A DNA stretch of 14,306 nucleotides from Pseudomonadaceae bacterium. GTDB lineage: Bacteria > Pseudomonadota > Alphaproteobacteria > UBA2136 > UBA6156. Below the pieces are notes generated by a model. The model was not told the origin of the DNA and did no database searches. It saw only the letters and a list, made by a program, of their open reading frames with translations. Every line of letters starts with the position of its first letter. The stretch's first letter is position 1. Of this stretch, positions 7,264 to 14,306 are shown one piece after another. The translations under genes were made by a program, and so were the position numbers. The stretch lies in NCBI GenBank assembly GCA_947464215.1, contig CANHVX010000013.1, forward strand, positions 1-14,306, written 5' to 3'.

Positions 7264-8871
7264 ATGGCGGTGCTGAAAAATTCGTTAATTGTGGCCGTGT
7301 GGACCATGGCCAGCCGTGGCCTTGGGTTTGCCCGCGACCTGATGATTGCCAACAAGCTGGGGGCTGGCCCCGCCGCTGATGCCTTCTTTATTGCCCTCAT
7401 GCTGCCCAACCTGCTGCGGCGTTTATTTGGCGAAGGCGCCTTCAACGTGGCGTTTGTGCCCATTTTGGCCCGCCACAAAGGCAAAAGTGATGCCGAGGCC
7501 CTTGCGTTTGCCAGCGCCGCCTTCAGCTGGTTGCTGCTGGTGGTGACGGTGGTGACTATTCTTGGCATGGTGGCCATGCCCGCGCTGATTGCCGTGCTAG
7601 CCAGCGGCTGGATGGACAACCCGGAAAAATTTGCCCTGGCTGTGCACCTGGGGCGCATTACCTTCCCGTATCTGGGGTTGATTACCATGGCCGCCTTTTT
7701 GGGCGCCATGTGCAACACGTGGGGCAAATTCTCGGCCTATGCGATGGTGCCGGCGCTGCTGAACATTTCGATTCTGGCGTGCCTGTTTGGACTGCCGGGG
7801 CTTGGCACCGCACCCGCCGAAGCCGCCGCGTGGGCGGTGCCGCTGGGGGGCATCGGCCAGGCCGCCTACATGCTATGGGCCGCGCGGCGGCTTGGCATAC
7901 GCCTGCGCCTGGCCTGGCTGCCCCGCCACACCGACCTAAAAACCCTGCTGCTGCGCCTGGGGCCCGCCACGATTGGCGTGGGTGTGCTCCAGCTGAGCAT
8001 TTTGGTGGACAACCAAGTGGCCAGCTTTTTGCCCAGTGGCGCGATTTCGTATCTGCAATATGCCAACCGCTTTTACCAACTGCCGCTGGCGCTGATTGGC
8101 ATTGCTGTGGCCACCGTACTGCTGCCCCACTTGGCGGTGCTGATGGGCCAAGGCGACCGCCGCGCCGCCACGCAAAGTTTTACCGCCGCGCTGGGCGGCT
8201 GCATGGCGCTGGCCATGGGCAGCTGTGTGGCGATGTTTCTGCTGGCCCCGGAAATGATGCACGTGCTGCTGAAACACGGCGAGCTGACCAGCTTTGCCGC
8301 CAACGCCGTGGCGTGGGCGATGATGGGCTATGTGGCCGGGCTACCGGGTTATATTTTAACCAAGGTGACCGCCCCGGCCTTCTTTGCCGCCGAAGACCCG
8401 ATGAGCCCCGTAAAAGCCGGACTGGCGGCGCTGGGCGTGAACTTTGTGCTGAATGTTGTGTTTGTGGTGGTGGCGTATCAGCTTGGCCTGGAACACATTG
8501 CGCATGTGGGCATTGCGGTGGCCACTGCGATAGGCGGCTATGTGAATGCCGCCCTGCAATGGCGCTGGTTGCACCAACGCGGCGCCTTAGACCTTGACCG
8601 CGCGTTGTTTGCCCGCGAGCTGCTGACCATGACCGCAATTGCCGCCGCCATGGCCGCCACCCTTCTGGCCTACAAGCTGCTGTGGCCCTACCCCACCGAG
8701 GCAGGCCTGGTGCTGCGTTTGCTGTGGCTGGCGATAGCCTTTGTGGTGGGTGGCAGCGTGTTTGCCGCCGGGTTGGAATATACGGGGTTGCTGAAATTAC
8801 GCAGCTTGCTACGCGCCCTGCGCAGCCGCCGCGCCCGCCGCACACCTGCCACGGCAGACGAAAACCTTTAA
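7264..8871 (+). CDS. murJ: Lipid II flippase MurJ (MviN family)
   Basis: This 535-residue, highly hydrophobic protein has many membrane helices (family norm is 14). Its N terminus is diagnostic: the TMASRGLGFARDLMIA segment with conserved arginines, ADAFFIALMLPNLLRRLFGEGAFN, and a VAFVPIL stretch. Further hallmarks are LSILVDNQVASFLP, SYLQYANRFYQLPLALIGIAVATVLLP, and the later GYILTKV and APAFFA. MurJ moves lipid-linked peptidoglycan precursor across the inner membrane. It starts 9 nt after the mutS stop with at most a weak TAGG overlapping that stop, so it is probably translated from the mutS transcript. In many alphaproteobacteria glnD lies between or beside mutS and murJ; here it does not. 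The basic tail (RSRRARR) is probably cytoplasmic. The stop overlaps that of the convergent SURF1-like gene. Confidence 0.97.
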   Translation: MAVLKNSLIVAVWTMASRGLGFARDLMIANKLGAGPAADAFFIALMLPNLLRRLFGEGAFNVAFVPILARHKGKSDAEALAFASAAFSWLLLVVTVVTILGMVAMPALIAVLASGWMDNPEKFALAVHLGRITFPYLGLITMAAFLGAMCNTWGKFSAYAMVPALLNISILACLFGLPGLGTAPAEAAAWAVPLGGIGQAAYMLWAARRLGIRLRLAWLPRHTDLKTLLLRLGPATIGVGVLQLSILVDNQVASFLPSGAISYLQYANRFYQLPLALIGIAVATVLLPHLAVLMGQGDRRAATQSFTAALGGCMALAMGSCVAMFLLAPEMMHVLLKHGELTSFAANAVAWAMMGYVAGLPGYILTKVTAPAFFAAEDPMSPVKAGLAALGVNFVLNVVFVVVAYQLGLEHIAHVGIAVATAIGGYVNAALQWRWLHQRGALDLDRALFARELLTMTAIAAAMAATLLAYKLLWPYPTEAGLVLRLLWLAIAFVVGGSVFAAGLEYTGLLKLRSLLRALRSRRARRTPATADENL

Positions 8872-9530
8872 GGCTTTTTACGGCGGCGCCATGCTGCCCC
8901 ACACAGCAGCGGAAAGGCCAATGCCATCGCCAGCCACTGGCCGCTATAGGACAGGTGCCGATAGGGATTGGGCGACGGGGGTGGGGCCACCACCAGCGTG
9001 GAGGGAGAGGTATCGGGCTGTGTGAGCACCAGCCGTTGGGGGGATGGCGCCGCCGTGATGACGTGCGGATTGAGAAATGCCAGCAGGTGGGGGTGCGTGG
9101 TGGTATCGGGCCCGCCCAACCACCCCCGCCGCGTGGGCCACGGCGCCCACACCCCCGCCACCCGCACCGTGCCCGATGGCACCGCGTGCGCGCCCAGCGC
9201 CGGTTGATTCGGCCCCTGCCAGGCGGGGGGCGACCAGCCCCTATCTATCACCACCACCGACGACGACGTGCGCGCCACCGCGAGCCAGCGCCACCCCACC
9301 GTTTCTTGCCCCTGCGGGTGCGGCTGATTTTCCCACGCAAACGCAGGCTGTGCGGCGTAGGCCACCTCGAGCACCACCGCAGGCCGGGCCTGTGCCGCCG
9401 CCGCTTCCGCCAGCCTCTGCTGGTAGCGCTGCCACTGCCAGTGCGCTAACCCCAGCAAGGCAGACTCGACAGCCACCGCCCCACCGATAAGGAGCAGCGG
9501 GATGGCTATCTTTTTTTTCGGAAATGTCAT
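8868..9530 (-). CDS. SURF1-family cytochrome c oxidase assembly protein
   Basis: The predicted protein is 220 residues with the SURF1/Shy1 plan: an N-terminal membrane helix (IAIPLLLIGGAVAVESALLGLA) followed by the HWQWQR motif, a periplasmic domain with VVVIDRGWSPP (VDRGWVP type), and a C-terminal YRHLSYSGQWLAMALAFPLL helix that matches the usual HLSYAxQWF region, ending in RRRKK. SURF1 proteins help insert haem a into subunit I of aa3-type oxidases, so the organism probably respires aerobically with such an oxidase. None of the cox genes is in the window. I start at the ATG at 9530 because AAGGT lies 6 nt upstream; an in-frame ATG at 9554 has a poorer site. Eight A residues fall in codons 5-7. 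The gene is convergent with murJ, sharing TTAA as the stop region on both strands, and divergent from the efflux operon. Confidence 0.88.
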   Translation of the reverse strand: MTFPKKKIAIPLLLIGGAVAVESALLGLAHWQWQRYQQRLAEAAAAQARPAVVLEVAYAAQPAFAWENQPHPQGQETVGWRWLAVARTSSSVVVIDRGWSPPAWQGPNQPALGAHAVPSGTVRVAGVWAPWPTRRGWLGGPDTTTHPHLLAFLNPHVITAAPSPQRLVLTQPDTSPSTLVVAPPPSPNPYRHLSYSGQWLAMALAFPLLCGAAWRRRKKP

Positions 9531-9589
9531 GGGTTTACCTTGTAAAATTGGCATTCATCTGGCATGTTGTGGGCATAAGGATATGTATC
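9531..9589. promoter_or_regulatory. Divergent intergenic region between SURF1-like gene and RND efflux operon
   Basis: This 59-bp gap must hold at least part of the control regions of both genes. It contains the dyad TTTAC-CTT-GTAAA (9534-9546), which overlaps the SURF1 ribosome-binding site (AAGGT, minus strand, 9537-9541), and the efflux operon ribosome-binding site AAGGA (9577-9581, 8 nt before ATG 9590). TTGGCA at 9548 resembles a -35 box, but no -10 sits at the right distance. The promoters may lie partly inside the neighbouring coding sequences. Confidence 0.35.
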
Positions 9590-10738
9590 ATGCTGGCTTG
9601 GTTTCGTCGACAAGACATCAGTGTTCAGGTTGTGCTGGGGTTGGTTGCCGCCCTGGCGCTTTGGCTTGGCAGTGGCGCCGTGTTCCCCGCCCACCGCGCC
9701 GACACCACCGGCCGCACCCCCACCACCCCCACCGTGCCCGTGGCACGCATAACGCCCGAACCCTACGCGCGCGTGGTGGAGATTAATGGAGCCACCCAAG
9801 CCGATGACAAAGCCCAAGTGGCCGCCGAAGTAAGCGGCCAAGTGCACCGCGTGCTGGCCAAGCCCGGCGACCACGTGGCCCGTGGCGACCTGCTGGTGGA
9901 GCTTGAGCTAGGCGACCGCGCCGCCCAAGCCGCCGCCGCCGAAGCGAATTTGGCCAGCGCCGCCAAGTTGCTGGCCAGTGCCGAAGAACTGGCCAAGGAA
10001 GGTTACATCGCCGATGTGCGCCTAACCGAGCGCCGCGCCCAATACAAAGCCGCCCAACAGCAAGCCCAACTGATGCGCAAAATGCTGGCCGATACCAAAA
10101 TTGTGGCCCCGCTGGAGGGCCACGTGGAAGCCATACCCGTGCGCACGGGGGATTATGTGAACATCGGCGCCCCCGTGGCCACCGTGGTGGGCGGCCATGC
10201 CGTTCTGCTGGTGGGCGATGTGGCCCAAGAAGACCGCGACGCGCTGGAGGTGGGTCGCACGGTTTCGGCCACGCTGGCCAACGGCCGCACCCTGGACGCC
10301 ACCCTGCGCTTTGTGGCCAACGACGCCAACCCCGCCACCCGCACCTTCCGCGTGGAAGCCGACCTCTTCCCCCGCGACAGCGACACCGCGCCTATCCCCA
10401 CCGGGATGACCGCCAAAATTGTGCTGCCGGTGGGCGACACCACCGCCGGCCCCGTGGCGATGAACAGCTATGCCGCGCGCATTGAACACGCCTGGCTGGT
10501 GCTGGGCGACGACGGCCGCGTGGGCGTGATGGCCGCCGTGATTTCCGGCACCACCACCGTGGCCCGCTTTGTGCCCGTGACGCTGCTGCGCGACACCACG
10601 CGCGGGCTATGGGTGCGCGGGCTGGACACCGCCGGGGCCTCCCTCATCACCCAGGGCGCTTCAACCCTAGCGCCGGGCACCGTGATTTCGCCCACCACCC
10701 CAGCCCCCGCCAGCCCGGGCGGAGGTTCCCGTGGATAA
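9590..10738 (+). CDS. RND efflux periplasmic adaptor (HlyD/membrane fusion protein family)
   Basis: This is a 382-residue protein with an N-terminal membrane anchor or uncleaved signal (about residues 11-30, VQVVLGLVAALALWLGSG). The lipoyl-like domain is split in two: VAAEVSGQVHRVLAKPGDHVARGD (from residue 77) and IVAPLEGHVEAIPVRTGDYVNIG (from residue 171). Between them an Ala- and Gln-rich stretch (about 107-157) should form the coiled-coil hairpin that reaches the outer-membrane channel. A beta-barrel part follows (DANPATRTFRVEADLF, then GMTAKIVLP). Such adaptors link an inner-membrane RND pump to a TolC-like exit duct. The ATG at 9590 is chosen for its AAGGA 8 nt upstream; the in-frame ATG at 9524 would add 22 residues and overlap the SURF1 start. 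The 3' end overlaps the next gene by 8 nt, indicating an operon. The substrate is unknown. Confidence 0.92.
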   Translation: MLAWFRRQDISVQVVLGLVAALALWLGSGAVFPAHRADTTGRTPTTPTVPVARITPEPYARVVEINGATQADDKAQVAAEVSGQVHRVLAKPGDHVARGDLLVELELGDRAAQAAAAEANLASAAKLLASAEELAKEGYIADVRLTERRAQYKAAQQQAQLMRKMLADTKIVAPLEGHVEAIPVRTGDYVNIGAPVATVVGGHAVLLVGDVAQEDRDALEVGRTVSATLANGRTLDATLRFVANDANPATRTFRVEADLFPRDSDTAPIPTGMTAKIVLPVGDTTAGPVAMNSYAARIEHAWLVLGDDGRVGVMAAVISGTTTVARFVPVTLLRDTTRGLWVRGLDTAGASLITQGASTLAPGTVISPTTPAPASPGGGSRG

Positions 10739-11822
10739 ACTCCAGCGGCGCGCCGTTCTGCTCTCGGTTATCATTCTGGGGGGCGGTTTTCTGTTCCTGA
10801 ATGCCGTGAGTGAAATTTTGCTGCCGTTTCTGGTGGGGCTGGTGCTGGCCTACCTGATTGCGCCGCTGGTGGACAAGCTCTCGTCGTGGGGTATCCCGCG
10901 CCCCCTGGCCGCGGCCATTCCCATCACCACCGCCATTTCGATTTTGGCGCTGATTTTGATTTTGGGTTTGCCGCTGCTGGCCGACCAGCTGACGATGTTC
11001 GCCCGCCGCTTGCCAATGTACATCAACACCCTGGAGCAATTTGTGCTGCCTGAGCGCCTCAGCCGCAGTTTGCAACTGCAATTTTCGGTGGATGCGCTGC
11101 TGAAACAGCTGGGTCTGCTGGGCGCCAAAGGGGCCGCGTGGACCGTGCAGGCCCTCCAGCAAACCTTGAGCGGCGCCATGTGGCTGCTGAATATTCTGAT
11201 GCTGGTGGTGATGACACCGCTGGTCGCCTTCTACCTGCTGATGGACTGGCCGCTGCTGATTGGCAACCTGAACAGCCAAATGCCCAAAAGCTGGCGCACG
11301 GAAACGAAAAAAATCGCCCGCGATATTGACGAGAAGCTGGCGGCCTATCTGCGCGGCACCGTGGGGGTTTGCTTGTGCATGGCGCTCTATTATGCGCTGG
11401 GGCTTTCCGCCATCGGCGTGCTTTCAAGCCAGCTGACCGGCACCCCCGTGGACGGCTTGGAGCTGGGATGGGCCATTGGCATCATGACCGGGCTGTTGGC
11501 CTTCTTGCCCCTGATTGGCGCCAGTGTGGGGCTGATTACGATGCTGGCCGTGGCGCTGGTGCAGTATCAGCTACAAATATGGGAGCCTTACGCCCTGATT
11601 ATGGCCATTTTTATACTGGGCCAAACCCTGGAAGGCTATGTGATGACCCCCACCCTGGTGGGCCAGCGCGTGGGCCTGCACCCCTTGTGGATTCTGTTTG
11701 CCCTGCTGGCCGGCGGCGCCTTGGCCGGTGTGCTGGGCATGCTGGCCGCCGTGCCCGTGGCCGTGGTGGTAAGTGTGCTGCTGCCGCGGCTGTTGAAACT
11801 CTGGCGCGATGCCGTTGACTAA
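10731..11822 (+). CDS. AI-2E/PerM-family membrane protein (putative transporter)
   Basis: The protein has 363 residues and starts with GTG, preceded by GGAGG at 10721-10725 (5 nt spacing). The start overlaps the adaptor stop by 8 nt. It has the PF01594 pattern: N-terminal helices (AVLLSVIILGGGFLFL, ILLPFLVGLVLAYLIAPLVDKL), a soluble middle part (about 85-140), then VVMTPLVAFYLLMDWP, the segment from KLAAYLRG onward, LLAFLPLIGASVG and ILGQTLEGYVMTPTLVGQRVGLHP, all typical of the family. Members have been linked to AI-2 export (TqsA), Na+/H+ exchange and permeability, but the substrate cannot be read from sequence. In E. coli and many alphaproteobacteria a perM-like gene neighbours hda. Here it sits between an RND adaptor and its pump, suggesting a role in the same efflux system or a shared stress response. 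Confidence 0.93.
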   Translation: MDKLQRRAVLLSVIILGGGFLFLNAVSEILLPFLVGLVLAYLIAPLVDKLSSWGIPRPLAAAIPITTAISILALILILGLPLLADQLTMFARRLPMYINTLEQFVLPERLSRSLQLQFSVDALLKQLGLLGAKGAAWTVQALQQTLSGAMWLLNILMLVVMTPLVAFYLLMDWPLLIGNLNSQMPKSWRTETKKIARDIDEKLAAYLRGTVGVCLCMALYYALGLSAIGVLSSQLTGTPVDGLELGWAIGIMTGLLAFLPLIGASVGLITMLAVALVQYQLQIWEPYALIMAIFILGQTLEGYVMTPTLVGQRVGLHPLWILFALLAGGALAGVLGMLAAVPVAVVVSVLLPRLLKLWRDAVD

Positions 11823-11840
11823 GCTGAAAGGACACGCCTG

Positions 11841-14306
11841 ATGTTGCGCATGCTCATCACCAACACCCGGGTGATGCTGACCCTCTTGGTGATTCTGATG
11901 ATTTTTGGCGCCTTCAGCTACGCCAAAATTGCCAAAGAAGACTCTCCGGACGTTCCTATCCCCGTGATGTATGTGAGCATGAATTTGCCCGGTATCTCGC
12001 CTGAAGATGCCGTGAACCTGCTGATTAAACCCATGGAAGAAGAACTGCGCAGCCTGAAAGGGTTGGATGAAATGGAAGCCACCGCCTACGAAGGCGGCGG
12101 CAACGTGGTGGTGAAATTCACCGCCGGCTTCAGCCCCCAAAACGCCCTGAACGACGTGCGCGCCAAGGTGGATATGGCCAAAAGCAAACTGCCCGCCGAA
12201 GCCGATGAGCCCGTGGTGACCGAGGTGAATATCTCGCTCTTCCCCATTTTGACCGTGGTGCTGAACGGCGAACTGCCCGAACGCGCCATACGCCGCCTGG
12301 CCGAAGACCTGCAAGACAAGCTGGAAGGTATCCCCGGCGTGCTGGAAGCCCAGGTAAACGGTGTGCGCGACGAAATGCTGCTGGTGGAAGTAAAACGCGA
12401 CAAGCTGGAAAGCTACGGCATCCCCCTGGCCACCCTGCTGGGTGTGGTGACCGGCAACAACCGGCTTATCCCCAGTGGCAGCCTGGACGTGGGCAGCGCC
12501 AAATATGCGATAAAAATTCCCAGTCTGTTCAAGACGCCCGACGATGTTCTGGCCCTGCCCCTGCTGAGTGACGGCGACCGCGTGGTGCGCGTGCGCGACG
12601 TAGCCGATGTGCGCGCCGCCTTTAAAGACCCCACCACCATCGCCCGCGTGGACGGCCGCCCGGCGGTAACCATTCAGGTGAAAAAGCGTATCGGCGCCAA
12701 TATTCTGCAAGTGGTGGACGCCGCCAAAGCCACCGTGGCCGAACAGGCCAAACAATGGCCCGCCCACATGGGCTACCGCTTCCTGGGCGACAAGAGCCAG
12801 GACATCCGCATCCAGCTCAATGACCTGCAAAACAGCGTTGTTATTTCGTTAGTGCTGGTGCTGATTACCGTGCTGCTGGCCATGGATTGGCGCGGCGCCC
12901 TATTGGTGGGCATGACCGTGCCCGGTAGCTTCTTCGCCGCCATTCTGCTGCTGTTTATGCTGGGCTATACCACCAACATTGTGGTGCTGTTTGCGCTGAT
13001 TTTGAGCGTGGGCATTCTGGTGGACGGTGCCATTGTGGTGGCCGAATACGCCCAACAGCTGCGCCGCCAAGGCAAAGCCATGCTGGATGCCTACATTGGT
13101 GCCGCCGAAGCCATGGCGTGGCCCGTGGGCGCAGGCACGCTGATTATTCTGATTGTCTTCCTGCCCCTGCTGTGGTGGCCCGATGTGGTGGGCGAATTTA
13201 TGAAATACATGCCCATCACCCTTGGCTTTACCCTGCTGGCCAGCTGGCTGATGGCGATGGTGTTTCTGCCCGCTCTGGGGCGCATTTTGCCGGAGCCTGC
13301 CGCCGACTACCACCACGGGTTGGGCGACCGCATGTTTGACTGGCTGGGCGAACGCTACCGCCACATGGTGGCCGTGGTGCTGCGCCGCCCCGCCACCTGG
13401 GTGCTGGCCACCGCTATCTTTTTAGTGCTGGTGATGGCGGTCTATGCCCGTTTGGGCAAAGGGGTGGAATTCTTCCCCAACATTGAGCCCGACCGCGCCA
13501 ACCTGGAAGTAAAAGCCACCGGCGACCTGAGCATTGCCAGCCAAGATATGATTGTGCGTGAAGTGGAACGCCGCCTTGGCAAGCTGGATGGCGTGGCCAC
13601 CCAAAGTGTGCTGGTGGGCAAAGGCGAACGCGACCAAGCCGAAAACGTGATTGGCACCATTGGGCTGGAATATGACCGCTGGACCCCCGAACGCCCCACC
13701 AACGCCGCCATTCTGGAGCAGGCGCTGACCCGCATTGGCACCCTGCCCGGCGTAACCGTGGCCACCGCCGCCGAGCGCGCGGGACCCCAACAGGGCAAGC
13801 CCGTGCAAATTACGCTGCTTGGCCAAGATTTTGCCACCCTGCGCGCCGCCGGAGAAGCCCTGACCGCCCGCATGCGCGCCACCCCAGGCCTGACCAACGT
13901 GGACAACAATCTGCCCCAGCCCGGCATTGAATGGAGCGTGTTTGTGGACCGCGCCGAAGCCGGACGCGCCGGCACCGACCTGGGCAATGTGGGCCAGATG
14001 ATCTCGCTTGCCACCCAAGGGGCGATTATCGGCAAATGGCGCCCCGGCGACCGCAAGGAAGAATTGGATATTGTTGCCCGCTTTGCCGAAAGTGAGCGCA
14101 CGCTAAGCACGCTGGACGAACTGCGCGTGGCGGGCAGCCGCGGCAACGTGGCTATCCGCGACCTGACCACGACACAGGCCACCCCCAAGGTGACCCAAAT
14201 CCAACGCCTTGACCAAAAAACCCAAGTGACCGTAGGCGCCGATGTGGCCCCGGGCTTTCTGGCCGATGACATGGTAAAAGCCGTGCAGGCCGAGCTGGCC
14301 CGCACC
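11841..14306 (+). CDS. RND efflux permease (AcrB-like, HAE family), partial: runs off right edge
   Basis: The frame is open for 822 codons from the ATG at 11841 (AAAGGA at 11827-11832, 8 nt spacing) to the window edge; complete RND pumps have about 1,040 residues. TM1 (about 12-30) is followed by KEDSPDVPIP (cf. EFPDIPVP), PGISPEDAVNLLIKPMEEELR and the first porter domain with GVLEAQVNG. The TM2-TM6 block (about 330-485) follows, with VDGAIVVAE (Asp395-Gly396), AMAWPVGAGTL, FLPLLWWP and VGEFMKYMPITLG. TM7 and the second porter domain start with GKGVEFFPNIEPDRANLEV. In AcrB the TM4 proton-relay pair is Asp407-Asp408; here only the first Asp is kept, as in a known RND subgroup. The pump should export small molecules using the proton gradient with the adaptor encoded at the operon start. 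Substrate range is unknown and the C-terminal third is not visible. Confidence 0.95.
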   Translation, partial: MLRMLITNTRVMLTLLVILMIFGAFSYAKIAKEDSPDVPIPVMYVSMNLPGISPEDAVNLLIKPMEEELRSLKGLDEMEATAYEGGGNVVVKFTAGFSPQNALNDVRAKVDMAKSKLPAEADEPVVTEVNISLFPILTVVLNGELPERAIRRLAEDLQDKLEGIPGVLEAQVNGVRDEMLLVEVKRDKLESYGIPLATLLGVVTGNNRLIPSGSLDVGSAKYAIKIPSLFKTPDDVLALPLLSDGDRVVRVRDVADVRAAFKDPTTIARVDGRPAVTIQVKKRIGANILQVVDAAKATVAEQAKQWPAHMGYRFLGDKSQDIRIQLNDLQNSVVISLVLVLITVLLAMDWRGALLVGMTVPGSFFAAILLLFMLGYTTNIVVLFALILSVGILVDGAIVVAEYAQQLRRQGKAMLDAYIGAAEAMAWPVGAGTLIILIVFLPLLWWPDVVGEFMKYMPITLGFTLLASWLMAMVFLPALGRILPEPAADYHHGLGDRMFDWLGERYRHMVAVVLRRPATWVLATAIFLVLVMAVYARLGKGVEFFPNIEPDRANLEVKATGDLSIASQDMIVREVERRLGKLDGVATQSVLVGKGERDQAENVIGTIGLEYDRWTPERPTNAAILEQALTRIGTLPGVTVATAAERAGPQQGKPVQITLLGQDFATLRAAGEALTARMRATPGLTNVDNNLPQPGIEWSVFVDRAEAGRAGTDLGNVGQMISLATQGAIIGKWRPGDRKEELDIVARFAESERTLSTLDELRVAGSRGNVAIRDLTTTQATPKVTQIQRLDQKTQVTVGADVAPGFLADDMVKAVQAELART

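Noticed and set aside
7710..8597. 295-codon plus-strand frame inside murJ
   Set aside because: Out-of-frame shadow rich in Arg, Pro and His; murJ reads through with membrane helices in the other frame.
9524..9589. Upstream ATG (9524) as the start of the RND adaptor
   Set aside because: It would overlap the divergent SURF1 start and lacks a ribosome-binding site, whereas the ATG at 9590 has AAGGA at 8 nt.
11571..12830. 419-codon minus-strand frame opposite the PerM-like and RND genes
   Set aside because: Spans two well-supported plus-strand genes, has extreme His/Gln/Gly content and no recognisable motif.
1..14306. CRISPR array, insertion sequence, integrase, attachment site or defence system
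   Set aside because: I saw no regularly spaced repeats, transposase motifs, tRNA-adjacent integrase, direct repeat of the tRNA 3' end, or known defence domains. The tRNA is flanked by ordinary genes.

Overview
The window is GC-rich and densely coding. It most likely comes from an alphaproteobacterium. The evidence is a SURF1-family cytochrome oxidase assembly gene, an adjacent mutS-murJ pair (in many alphaproteobacteria these two flank glnD), alphaproteobacterial-looking MutS and RND sequences, and a tRNA gene with encoded CCA. I cannot name a genus. There is no sign of phage, insertion sequence, plasmid or CRISPR, so this looks like an ordinary chromosomal segment with a few unusual arrangements.

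Layout. (1) 1-293, minus strand: the 5' part of an MnmD-type tRNA-modification methyltransferase that runs off the left edge. (2) 407-3671, plus strand: a two-gene signalling unit. It has a response regulator with an unidentified N-terminal region and a C-terminal receiver, then a membrane-bound hybrid histidine kinase (HisKA, HATPase, two receivers, HPt). Together they carry every step of a His-Asp-His-Asp phosphorelay. (3) 3697-3771, minus strand: tRNA-Arg(CCU), with a likely promoter just upstream and a hairpin between it and the kinase. (4) 3838-8871, plus strand: a secreted thermonuclease-like protein, mutS and murJ, only 3 and 9 nt apart. (5) 8868-9530, minus strand: a SURF1-family protein, convergent with murJ (the stop codons overlap) and divergent from the next operon. 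(6) 9590-14306, plus strand: an efflux operon with an RND periplasmic adaptor, an AI-2E/PerM-family membrane protein and an RND permease that runs off the right edge. The first two genes overlap by 8 nt, and an 18-nt gap precedes the third.

How the genes work together. The kinase and regulator form one signalling pathway with unknown input and output. The nuclease, mutS and murJ are probably co-transcribed, although they act in different compartments (periplasm or exterior, DNA mismatch repair, lipid II flipping). The adaptor and RND permease form an inner-membrane efflux assembly, and no outer-membrane factor is visible in the window. The PerM-like protein inside that operon is the most unusual contextual feature. 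No stretch longer than about 165 bases lacks a protein gene, and the longest such stretch holds the tRNA.
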